From: Hydractinia symbiolongicarpus
Lineage: Eukaryota; Cnidaria; Hydrozoa; Anthoathecata; Hydractiniidae
Direction of reading: 5' to 3'
Length of the DNA: 64,000 bases
Assembly: GCF_029227915.1 (NCBI RefSeq)
Contig: NC_079875.1
Coordinates: 28,458,001 to 28,522,000, forward strand
The notes below the pieces were generated by a model. That model saw nothing but the letters and a program-made list of their open reading frames with translations, was not told where the DNA came from and searched no databases. The position numbers and the translations under genes were made by a program. Shown here in pieces: positions 11,932 to 21,273 of the stretch; the first letter of the stretch is position 1, and every line of letters begins with the position of its first letter.

Positions 11932-12435
11932 ATGGAACGTGGTGATTTCAATTCCTATGTAGCCTTGGAAAAGAAAAGCATTTCTTACGTAGAAATAATA
12001 AACTTTCATCTTGGCAATGTGCTTGCTAGCATTCGCCGCAAAATCAATGCAAGAGCAACTTTAAAAAGTCCTTTCAGAATTTCAGTATTGGAACGAATTC
12101 CGCCAGCTGTATTTTTAGAAGTATACAAAGCAATCAAAGACTACAAAACATTGTTTGGTCGTGTGATAGAGGTCAAAAGAGATAAGAAGAACATCATAAA
12201 AGAAATTAAAATTACCTTCGATTATCTTGGTTCGTTAAAATTTCATTTGAGTAAATTGTGCTCAGTTAGTGTGTCCAAAAATTTTCACAAAAATTTGAAG
12301 AATGGTGTGAGTGGTGATATTGTTGTCTCGGGTTCAAATTTAGCTGTTATGACGTACAAAGTTAGTACGAAAACAATGGTCATGGAAATAAGTTACAAAG
12401 TCACCAACAAGTATGGTAATGTGTGTAGCTATTGA
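11932..12435 (+). CDS. Intact 167-aa ORF1 of a two-ORF transposon (unknown function)
   Basis: I chose the ATG at 11932 (MERGDFNSYVALEKK); the frame is uninterrupted to TGA at 12433-12435. The protein is basic and mixed alpha/beta in character, with segments such as LERIPPAVFLEVYKAIKDY, ITFDYLGSLKFHLSKLC and ISYKVTNKYG. There is no signal peptide, transmembrane span or Zn motif. It lies 46 bp upstream of the ATG of the decayed transposase at 12482, on the same strand, downstream of a likely 5' UTR intron. The arrangement suggests a companion protein of the same mobile element. I half-recognise this protein as a partner of the downstream family in cnidarians but cannot name it. Intactness next to a stop-riddled ORF2 is notable. 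Confidence 0.6.
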   Translation: MERGDFNSYVALEKKSISYVEIINFHLGNVLASIRRKINARATLKSPFRISVLERIPPAVFLEVYKAIKDYKTLFGRVIEVKRDKKNIIKEIKITFDYLGSLKFHLSKLCSVSVSKNFHKNLKNGVSGDIVVSGSNLAVMTYKVSTKTMVMEISYKVTNKYGNVCSY

Positions 12436-12481
12436 CTTTATTTTTTAATAATTTGGTTGTTTAATTTTGTTGTTCTATGAT

Positions 12482-14857
12482 ATGCCCCCAAAAGGTAAAT
12501 CCAAAGCTGAACACGCCAAATTTTCGCAAATAGGGCAGTTTACCTCTAATTTGAAAAAAATAAAAACAATGGATTCAAAAATATTGACTTAACAAAGTTT
12601 AATAAAGTATAGGAGTTCGGAAATTTTAAAGCTTGAAAGTGAAGTTACTTTACTCAATGATAGGATTGATGCTAAAAGACAGCAGTGCAACCGGAAGAGA
12701 AGTAGATTAATTGATATAGAAAATTCATTAGCTAATAAGAAAACTTTAGTTGATTTAAAACTACAGAAAAGAAGCTTTTCAATTAGCAAGGCTACTTCAC
12801 TCAAAAGAAAACACAATCCATCCTGTAAAGAGGTGAACAGATCCGCTAAACATTGTCGTCGTCAGCAAACAATAGATGTCTGTACAGCCATACATGGAGG
12901 CACTAAAGAAAATTCAGACCCAGTAATCTTTGGCACGCTTGATTCGCTATGTGCAAAATTTCCTTCAAATGTAGTTGCAAAAGGTATCCTAGATTCTAAA
13001 CCATCCGTTGTGAAATTAATTACTAATAACATTGTTAAAAATTGGAACAATGATTATTATAAATCTTCTGAAAATGTCTTGAGGTCACTCAGTGTCTATT
13101 ATAGACATAACGTAATGGGAAAAGCGAAATATGGAGCCATCCGAAAAGCCAATAAAAATTCTTTGAATGGTAAAATGAAACTTGCGAATTATGTGCTATA
13201 TCCACATCTTGCGTCAATAATCAATTCAATCGATATTGGAACCTTACATGAAGTTTATCCAACATTGTCAGATGAACCGGTAGCCGGAAATTATCGCTCT
13301 TGTGATGAATACATCTTGAGGCTAGCTAAGTTTTATCTCTTAGCAAATGAATGCTGGAAAGATAAATTAATTGTGTTTGAGAATATGATAAAAAAAGATC
13401 CAGATTCATTCTTGTTTGTTCTTGCCATTGGTGGTGATGGTGCCCCAATATGCGGTATGAGTTTCTTGGTTTCGTTTTTAAATGTCGGAAATCGGATTTG
13501 TAGTAGTTCTGAAAATTATTTGTTATTTGGTGCTGACGTGGAAGAGAGTTCATCGACTGTTCGGAAATTTGTTTTAAAAGTTATTGCAGATATAAAGTAT
13601 TTGGAAAGTACTGTATTCACAATCAATGTCAATGATGTAGTCCACAAAGTAGAATTTTCACTTGGAGAACTTCCCAACGACATGAAGATGTTAGCTTTTC
13701 TTGCTGGTGAACTCACAAATTCTTTATATTATTTTACCACATTTGGTACAGCTAATCAAGATAACGCAGCAAACATGAACTTTTCATATGGCGACCAGTG
13801 GAAACCATTTGATTATGAAAAAAGGATTGAAGATGTTAAAAAGATTGAAGTCAAGAAAAATGAAATTGAGAAGAAAAGTAAAGGAAACAGTCTCACGAAG
13901 CGTTCTATGTTAACATCGTACATATCCAAAACGTTGCAATCCAGACAAGAATTCGAACCACTTGTAGGACAGTATATTGACAGAGCGAAAGCTGAACCCC
14001 TGCATTTAAAAAACAATGTTGTAAAAGAGCATTTCATCAAAATATTTGCTCTCGTCTTGGCAGTATATCCTATCGGTTCATTTAAAATCTTTTCTGAAAT
14101 TCCATGTAATCAAACATTCCCGAAGTTTGTTGAATTTATTCGCTCTAAAATGAATTGTAATTTCCTTGCAAAGAAGATTATCACTTGGTTCAACGAGAAC
14201 AAAAAGAAAGATCAGTGTAGTTTCACTTATCGGTTTCGGGGTAAAGAAAGTGTGGCGTTTCTCAAGAATTTTCCAGAAATGTGTATGTTCGTACTACGAT
14301 AGGTTAAAAGTGATGAAATGAAGAAACGGCTGCATCAAATTCATTTTCAATGCTGTTGTTTAAGAAATGTTATTTCCTACTCCGTTAGAGTGGAAAATTT
14401 CAATGAAAGTTTATTACAAGAATTGAAAGTACAGTGTGATTTATTATTCAAATTAGTATGTTTCTACGATGTCAGTGTTTCTCCCAGTCTTTGGACACTT
14501 TGCAATGCTGTTCCAGTTCATGCCGAAAAAACTTGGCATGCTTACAAATTTGGTCTTGGATGCAATAGCATGGAAGGTCGTGAGCAAAAGCATCAAATGA
14601 TCGCAAAGTATGCTAAGAACACAACTTTCAAATGTAGATGGCCCAGAATTTTTCGCCACGAATAAATTCAATTGATACACTTGCGTAAAAAAGGCTACGA
14701 TAAAGTTACGTACAAACTCAGAGGTACACAATACATACCAGACGAAGACAGTGAAAGTTGCAAAAAATGTGCATTGAAATTTGTAGCTAGCGAAGCAAAG
14801 TGTAAATTATGTGAAAGTTCATTCATGTCTAAAATCTATGAAGATTTGAAGTTGTAA
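12482..14857 (+). pseudogene. Transposase-like pseudogene, 791-codon frame with three stops (GGDGAP family)
   Basis: One frame runs from ATG 12482 (MPPKGKSKAEHAKFSQIGQF) to TAA 14855-14857, interrupted only by TAA 12590-12592, TAG 14300-14302 and TAA 14663-14665. Domains: basic N-terminus; coiled coil about residues 40-110 (KLESEVTLLNDRIDAKRQQ); a core with ENVLRSLSVYYRHNVMGKAK; the hallmark AIGGDGAPICGMSFLVSFLN with ENYLLFGADVEE; LGELPNDMKMLAFLAGEL; EPLHLKNN; then CNSMEGREQKHQMIAKYAKN and KCRWPRIFRHE; and a Cys-pair C-terminus (CKKC...CKLCESS). I recognise this as a large multi-copy protein family in cnidarian genomes, probably a DDE/RNase-H-type transposase with Asp in GGDGAP, but the superfamily is unassigned. 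The second stop sits between what look like two compensating 1-nt indels (about 14291 and 14309), because YYDRLK is readable in the +1 frame there. The third stop replaces one codon in RHE-x-IQLIHLRKKGY. Confidence 0.65.
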
Positions 14858-17480
14858 TTTTAGTTTTAGTTTTTTGTTTTGTTTTTTAGTTTTTATTGAT
14901 TCTAAGTACAGCTCCATTTTCATGTTGAGTAGATTTCTTTTGTACTTGGGGTACTTTCGCTATTGGGCAGGAAAAGAAAAGAAAACCCCAAAGGTTCCTT
15001 GTCTTTAAAAAAATATAGTTAAACGTATTTAATTTCGCTGGTATCAAATTTTGGTATTTATGACTTTGTGTATTTAACTTCACGAACTTTTTATTTCGAA
15101 TATTTCCGAAGGGCGATCAAATATTTCATGTCACAGTTTATGCTCTATCTTCAAGAAGATAAATCGGATAAAAATAACCTCAGAGAGAATTTTTTCTAAT
15201 TTTGCGATCTTCACGTTTTTGAAATATTTTTGTATATTTATTTTCACAAAATAATTCAACAATATCTAATTTTGTGAATCTTTTGCAAAAATATGTACCA
15301 CTGAATGAAAAATTTATATGCGCAAAATTTAATACATTTTAACTATGACAAAAAACCTTTATATACGGTTTTTCTTGTTTTTTGTGTGAGCGAACTTTGG
15401 TCATTTTCGCAAACGTGTTCTATTTATTCCTTGAAATTTGTATCTCAATGTTATTCAGAAGAGTATTCATTTTTATGCATATGGTATTCAAGAGTATTTG
15501 TTGTGATGCGGATTTTACCTCAAAATGTTTTAAAAAATTGCATCTCTTAGAAATTTATTCATGTTTTTACTGTTAAATATTTTTTTAGTACTGATCGTGG
15601 TTATATTTCATTGCGGGAATTTTTTTCTCGTATAGTTTTTTTAAATTCCTATTGTTATACTGTATGAACATAGATGGTTGAAAACGTTTTTGGATTATAT
15701 TTTGTCCGTCAGTAAAAGTGAAGCAATTTGACAGGCTAATAATCATTTTTAGTATTATACCTTGTGAGAAAAAATATTTTTTTAGATCTAAAGGAAATAA
15801 AGTGTTTTTATAGTAGCCGAATTGCCACTGAGCCTAGGTGCAATGATCACGTTGAAATTTTCAGACCGCTGCAGCACTTTGACGTCCTCGATCGCAAAAC
15901 GTATACTAAATACTATGAAACAATGAGAATATCTTCGCATTGTTTATTTCTGAATGATATATCGCTTCACGTTTAAGAATTTTTGAGAAGTAACGGTATA
16001 TTTCTATATTTAGTTTCAAAACTTTTGTTTATATATTTTAGAGGGATTAGTTTTATATTGTACAGTCAACGGTGAAACTTGATACTTTTCAAAATCCGGA
16101 AATATTCAACACTTGTTCGAGGATCTTGAGCTGAGGCGCCTTTCTTATTCAAATATCCGGAAATCCGAGTATATGGGGAAAAGTTTCATCCTTGACAATA
16201 CAAGCTAATATTCACAGCTAGGCAACTTTTTTTAAAAGTAAAGCTTTGATATGATGTGACGGCGGTGGTGCTAGCTAGGCTGCTATACCATATCCCATTC
16301 TATGTTATGAAGAAGTTTTCACTCCTACTTTATGTTCCATTTATTTTTTGATTGTATAAGGTTTTGTATAACATTTTACTGTCATTATATCTCTTTAGCA
16401 CAGCTATTTCCTATTGTTTTTTTTTCCAAATGCATTTATTCTCGCCATGCAAGGTTATTTTCCCTACTTCTATAACACAATATATATACATATCAGCAGC
16501 TAAAAGCGGGTTTTCTTCATCTAATCTTCTTTTCGTGATATTGGTAAGCAACAGCCATAAAATAATAGTAATATACCCATTTGTTATTTGCTAATCACAT
16601 ATTCTTGTTGTTTTCCTTTCTGCAGAGATCTTCAAAACACAAATCGCTCGGTCATTGAGCAGCCATATTTCTTTTTTGAATAATACTCCTCCGTGGGTTT
16701 TCTGCGCGCTTGTCCGCATTGAATATATATGTTCCGGGAGGGAGGGTGTTTTTACGGTATTACTTCATGTGACCTGTCATAAGGAAAGTCACGGGCCGGT
16801 ACAAATATCCGTGTTGAGCATTTCTATACGCAAAATGGCCCACCGTGGGCTAATTTATGAAGACACTTTCGGGATATACCAAGGTGGTTTTTCTTATTTG
16901 ATATAAACATATTCAAACGCGGTTCAAATTCTCTTTTTCTATGTTGCAGGATGTGTCCGTATACAAGAATGACACATACTTCGGTATTGTCATGTAGAAA
17001 CATGGTGACATCAACCTCAGTTATAATTTCTTTATGTTGAAAGCTACACCCCCGGATGAACCCAATTAACCTTTTCTTCCTATGTGTGTACATAGCAAAG
17101 ACTTTACTAATATTTGGAAGAAAGATGTCGAAATTCTTATCCGTTAATGACTGTGCTGGTTAAAAGTTTGCTGATATTTCCTAATATTTCCAGCCAGTTG
17201 AACTAGAATAAGTTGGTAAAGTTCAGAAACGCAAAATAACAACTAAAATTCTACACTGCCACTTACAGCTTTACTTCATAGTGAGCTTTATCAAAACCAC
17301 GGTAATTTCAGACTGTCTTTTAAACCTTCAGCTTGTTGAGCGCAAATGCCTCCAACACTCAAAAATGCCTCCAACACGTAAAGATTGAAAATCTTGAAAA
17401 CCAAAAAATTCCAAAATAAAAAAATTCCAAAAAAATCATTTGATGGTAAAAATAATTGATTACTTTATTTTTATATTCAG
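14858..17480. other. AT-rich spacer, no recognisable gene
   Basis: Several short ORFs on both strands lack recognisable motifs. The stretch 16620-17100 is less AT-rich and has moderate open frames on both strands, but nothing I can assign. The 3' end is the intron preceding the exon at 17481. Confidence 0.35.
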
Positions 17481-17647
17481 GTGACGAAAACAATAACGAT
17501 CAATCCAGCGATAACGAAGTTACACACGAATTTGTAACTGAAGAGCCGCAAGGTGATTTCACGCCATTGAAGATAAGAAGAAGATACGTGATTAAAAAGG
17601 TGAATCTTGATAAATTGTCTTTAGACGAGTACGATGATTGTAACTAA
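17481..17647 (+). CDS. Terminal exon of an unidentified spliced gene
   Basis: The acceptor TTTTTATATTCAG ends at 17480. The exon opens in phase 1 (GT completes a Gly codon) and encodes DENNNDQSSDNEVTHEFVTE, then a basic KIRRRYVIKKVNLDKLSLDE, and ends TAA 17645-17647. An acidic-to-basic tail and a phase-1 junction are shared with the gene at 4791-6152, so the two may be related. Upstream exons were not identified. A Helitron (17664-18217) lies 16 bp beyond the stop, in what would be the 3' UTR. Confidence 0.4.
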
Positions 17648-17663
17648 TTAATATTAGTTATAA

Positions 17664-18217
17664 CTAGTTGATAAGGCCCGTGGAGAAGGATAAAAATGAG
17701 AATAAAGCGTCATTTGAATTGGATGATGTCATCCACAAAAACAAAAAAATAGAACCTTGTTTTCACATTACCTCTACTGTGCAGACCTTAAAGCGCTCAT
17801 TAAGAAAAGGTATATGATAATGTGCTTTTGATAAACCGTTAATGGGATATAAGGGATTAAAAATTTTGCTGACGTCAACAATGACCAGTCAAAACCCCAA
17901 AACTTTTTTTAAAAACTTTGTATACCTGTTGCATACATCGTATAGATCTTGAAACGGTGATCAAGAAAATGTATAGGATCATGTACTTTTGATGAACGGT
18001 TGCAGAGATGTTAGGGTTTAAAGGTTTTTTGATGACGTCATTAACCCGCCCATTTCGAAACGGATTCGGGGACCCAGGTTTGGGAAAATTACCCGTAGGT
18101 GGTCCCTAGTTACCCACGCGGGTAACTACGGACCACCAGGGAAAATTTCGGCAGCATTAAAGGAAAATGACAATATCCACTATGACCGTCACAAACACTC
18201 TGTATTATTATATAAGA
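17664..18217 (-). mobile_element. Small non-autonomous Helitron (554 bp), copy D
   Basis: Read on the minus strand it begins TCTTATATAATAATACAGAG at 18217 and ends CTAG at 17667-17664. The flanks are A (complement of 18218) at the 5' side and T (complement of 17663) at the 3' side, exactly the Helitron rule. The 5' end shares TATAATAATAC with copies A, B and C. The 3' end shares CCACGGGCCT with A and B, although the stem preceding it has decayed. There is no coding capacity. The interior contains an 18-bp hairpin at 18098-18137. Confidence 0.75.
18098..18137. repeat. 18-bp inverted repeat inside Helitron D
   Basis: The left arm GGTGGTCCCTAGTTACCC (18098-18115) and right arm GGGTAACTACGGACCACC (18120-18137) pair over 18 bp with a single mismatch around the 4-nt loop ACGC. 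It lies about 80-120 bp from the element's 5' terminus. Confidence 0.8.
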
Positions 18218-18491
18218 TCATTAGAAAATAAGTTTGTCCAAGTAAACAAGGTGTGATTTCAGTTTAGTGAAAACCATTTATGTCATTCAATCTTATGTAG
18301 ATATTGCTTCCCCAATTCAAGTGGTGAGCTCTGGCGATGATGAAAAGGAATATACGAGCACAAGTAAAAGTTGTTCCACTACTCTTTTGAGTTAAGTTGT
18401 GAAACTACCTTCTGTAACACCAAGCGTACAATATAATTAGATCCATTAACTGTTTCGAATATTTTTTAAAGTTACGGCATTCATTTTCCAG
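18218..18491. other. Spacer / intron upstream of the pogo-like pseudogene
   Basis: No feature beyond the acceptor TTTTCCAG at 18484-18491 that opens the pogo-like exon. Confidence 0.35.
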
Positions 18492-19108
18492 GTATACATG
18501 ATATATATGATCAAAGGAGTAAAATGTTGCACGTGAGTTGCAAAATGATTATGTGAAAGGCTAAAAGCATGTTCGATGAAAAAAACGATGACCCTGCCAT
18601 CCAAGATTCTTTCGTTGCAAGCCGTGGATGGTGTGAGAAATTTATGCGAAAGCATGGATTCTCTCTGCGCAGAAAAACGACGACAGCTATGAAAGATCCC
18701 TCCTATGTGATTGATCGCATTGTGTCATATGTTTTGCATATACGTCGACTTCAAAAGCAGTATAATTTTCCCGATTCTGCTATAATTGCTATGGATGAAA
18801 CTCCTGTCTGGAATGACATGGTTTCAAATACAACAGTTGAAAAAACAGGATCGAAAGAGGTTCCCATGAAATCAACTGGACATGACAAGGTCCGTGTGTC
18901 TGTATGTCTGGCAGCTAAAGCAGATGGAAGCCGATACAAACCTTTCATTGTATTTAAAGGAGCTAAAAGGGAAACCAAAGCCCTCCATGAAGAATTTAAA
19001 CGAAAATGTTCGGTCGCAAGTTCAGCCAAAGGTTGGATGAATGAACAATTGACATTGCGCTGGTACCAGGAAATATTAGGTCAATTTTTGTTCCAAAAAC
19101 GACTCCTA

Positions 19109-19297
19109 CAATCCTGGCCAATATATAATGGAATTCCTTCTTGTTGGACTGAAGAAACCTGCCCCCTCCCCCCCTTAAACAGTGTTGACTTTGGCTTTGG
19201 CTGTTCCTTGAATGCTCAAAATTTAACACAAATCAACATTGTGTATGGGGGTAGGGGGGGAAGGACAGCTAAATTCCAATAGTTTTGGCCAGTATTG
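19109..19297. mobile_element. 189-bp TA-target MITE, copy 1
   Basis: The ends CAATCCTGGCCAA and rc CAATACTGGCCAA define terminal inverted repeats that continue imperfectly through GGAATT and the facing C-rich and G-rich blocks. A TA precedes it. The size, TA target and lack of coding point to a Tc1/mariner-mobilised MITE. Confidence 0.7.
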
Positions 19298-19433
19298 TCT
19301 GCATATTCTTGCTGTTGAGACTTAGTTTTTTTTGAAGGTATTAACACAAAATCTTATTTTTATGTTTTGGTCTGTATATATCTTTTTCACAGACATGGAC
19401 TGTCAGCATATAAACAGTATTATTTCTCATATT

Positions 19434-19671
19434 CGACGGTTCACGGGCGTCAATCGTGAAATTTTAAAGAAGTATATTCAATAATTCTTTTTTAGAAATT
19501 GACTGTTCACGAGCATGAACCGTCAAATAATAAAAATTATATTTTTATATGTCTTTCTTATATTCGACCTTTTTTAGAAATTGACGGTTCACGGGCGTGA
19601 ACCGTCAAAATTATAGAAAATATATTTGATAATTCTTTTTTAAAATTCAACGGTTCACGGGCGTGAACCGT
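19434..19671. repeat. Cluster of four GGTTCACG palindromes (spacer 1)
   Basis: Palindromic units lie at about 19434, 19499, 19581 and 19646, spaced 65-82 bp. The best one (19581-19608) has perfect 13-bp arms TTGACGGTTCACG / CGTGAACCGTCAA around GG. Each is followed by an AT-rich linker. Spacer 2 keeps only the first two (about 20241 and 20307). Confidence 0.8.
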
Positions 19672-19916
19672 CAAATAATAAAAAATAGATTTTTATATGT
19701 GTTTTTGGTGCAGCCAGCCTGTTTTTTTGGTTTGTTTACATTTTGACATAGAAATGAGGCTGCGATTTTGAAAAAGAGGCTGCACATGTTTCAGATCAAA
19801 AAATGTTGGCTAACAAGGCTGGCTGATGTGCTGTGGTAGCTCTGTGCTTGGTAGATGTCTTATTTTGAAAATGTACACCCCCTACTGAACTGTATATAAT
19901 TCATATTTCTCTCAGA

Positions 19917-20105
19917 CAATCCTGGCCAATATATAATGGAATTCCTTCTTGTTGGACTGAAGAAACCTGCCCCCTCCCCCCCTTAAACAGTGTTGACTTT
20001 GGCTTTGGCTGTTCCTTGAATGCTCAAAATTTAACACAAATCAACATTGTGTATGGGGGTAGGGGGGGAAGGACAGCTAAATTCCAATAGTTTTGGCCAG
20101 TATTG
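19917..20105. mobile_element. 189-bp MITE, copy 2 (internal)
   Basis: Identical by eye to copy 1, same orientation. Preceded by CTCAGA and followed by TCTGC, without a TA duplication, so it was generated by duplication and not by independent insertion. Confidence 0.7.
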
Positions 20106-20576
20106 TCTGCATATTCTTGCTGTTGAGACTTAGTTTTTTTTGAAGGTATTAACACAAAATCTTATTTTTATGTTTTGGTCTGTATATATCTTTTTCACAG
20201 ACATGGACTGTCAGCATATAAACAGTATTATTTCTTATATTCGACGGTTCACGGGCGTCAATCGTGAAATTTTAAAGAAGTATATTCAATAATTCTTTTT
20301 TAGAAATTGACTGTTCACGAGCATGAACCGTCAAATAATAAAAATTATATTTTTATATGTGTTTTTGGTGCAGCCAGCCTGTTTTTTTGGTTTGTTTACA
20401 TTTTGACATGGAAATGAGGCTGCGATTTTGAAAAAGAGGCTGCACATGTTTCAGATCAAAAAATGGTGGCTAACAAGGCTGGCTGATGTGCTGTGGTAGC
20501 TCTGTGCTTGGTAGATGTCTTGTTTTGAAAATGTACACCCCCTACTGAACTGTATATAATTCATATTTCTCCCAGA

Positions 20577-20765
20577 CAATCCTGGCCAATATATAATGGA
20601 ATTCCTTCTTGTTGGACTGAAGAAACCTGCCCCCTCCCCCCCTTAAACAGTGTTGACTTTGGCTTTGGCTGTTCCTTGAATGCTCAAAATTTAACACAAA
20701 TCAACATTGTGTATGGGGGTAGGGGGGGAAGGACAGCTAAATTCCAATAGTTTTGGCCAGTATTG
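20577..20765. mobile_element. 189-bp MITE, copy 3
   Basis: Identical by eye to copies 1 and 2. Followed by TA and then the resumed transposase frame (AGC TCT TTT GAA). Confidence 0.7.
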
Positions 20766-21273
20766 TAGCTCTTTTGAAGCTCACTTAACGGATGAGGTTA
20801 GGAAAGCATTGACAAATGGCAAAATCGAAACTGTCATTGTTCCAGGTGGATGTACCAAGTATATTCAAGCCCCCGATGTTTCCTGGAATAAGCCATTCAA
20901 AGGGAAGATACAAGAATTTTATGACCATTGGCTTGCAAATGGAAAGCATGCTTATACCGAAGCTGGAAACATGAAACCTGTCCCTAGAAGATTGATTGTG
21001 GAATGGGTGATTTAATCATGGGAGAATGTAACGAATGAAACATTGGCGAAATCAATGAAATTGTGTGGCTTAGCGTTGGCGATTGACGGTTCACAAGATG
21101 AACTGATCTCTTGTTTCAAACAAGGGAAAAAAGAATTACTGAAAAATCAAATGTTGAATTTCGCCGATATGGATTTAGATAAAAATCCATCCGAGATAAC
21201 AGAAGATGTGGCTGATGCTTCGCCTGACTTCAATATTATTGACGAAGATGACGATGAACTACATATATTGTAA

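Larger units (their letters stand above)
19109..20765. mobile_element. Composite insertion: three identical 189-bp MITEs separated by two related spacers, flanked by TA
   Basis: TA at 19107-19108 and TA at 20766-20767 flank the whole block. It contains MITE copies at 19109-19297, 19917-20105 and 20577-20765, separated by spacers of 619 and 471 bp. Neither inner MITE edge has a TA, so the block behaves as one insertion. The spacers are homologous; the second lacks 148 bp containing two palindromes, through recombination between two TTTTATATGT tracts. They differ by a handful of substitutions, whereas the MITEs appear identical. Both spacers end in a pyrimidine-rich tract plus CAG before the next MITE, and carry an inverted GCAGCCAGCC/GGCTGGCTG pair. 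Confidence 0.8.
18492..21273 (+). pseudogene. Pogo-like (Tc1/mariner superfamily, CENP-B type) transposase pseudogene, split by a composite insertion
   Basis: The exon opens in phase 1 after TTTTCCAG. Encoded order: a CENP-B-type HTH (HVSCKMIM*KAKSMF, ASRGWCEKFMRKHGFSLRRKTT), the first catalytic Asp in IIAMDETPVWND, a DKVRVSVCLAAKADG core and WMNEQLTLRWYQEILG. At RLL (19108) the frame is interrupted until SFEAHLTDEVRKAL at 20768. It then continues through VIVPGGCTKYIQAPDVSWNK (third acidic residue region) to an acidic tail ending TAA 21271-21273. Damage: TGA 18554-18556 within the HTH; a 1657-bp insertion (19109-20765); loss of the few codons that should carry the second catalytic Asp (normally Trp-Asp before SF-AHL); and TAA 21013-21015 in VEWVI*SWENV. 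Family assignment rests on the DET motif, the PGGCTKYIQ motif and the HTH. Confidence 0.8.

Noticed and set aside
16655-17093. Overlapping 83- and 89-aa ORFs on opposite strands
   Set aside because: Moderately open on both strands but without motifs or splice context; insufficient to call a gene.
19109-19282. C-terminal extension of the pogo ORF ending in a Gly/Arg-rich tail
   Set aside because: It is read-through into the inserted MITE; the true continuation is at 20768.
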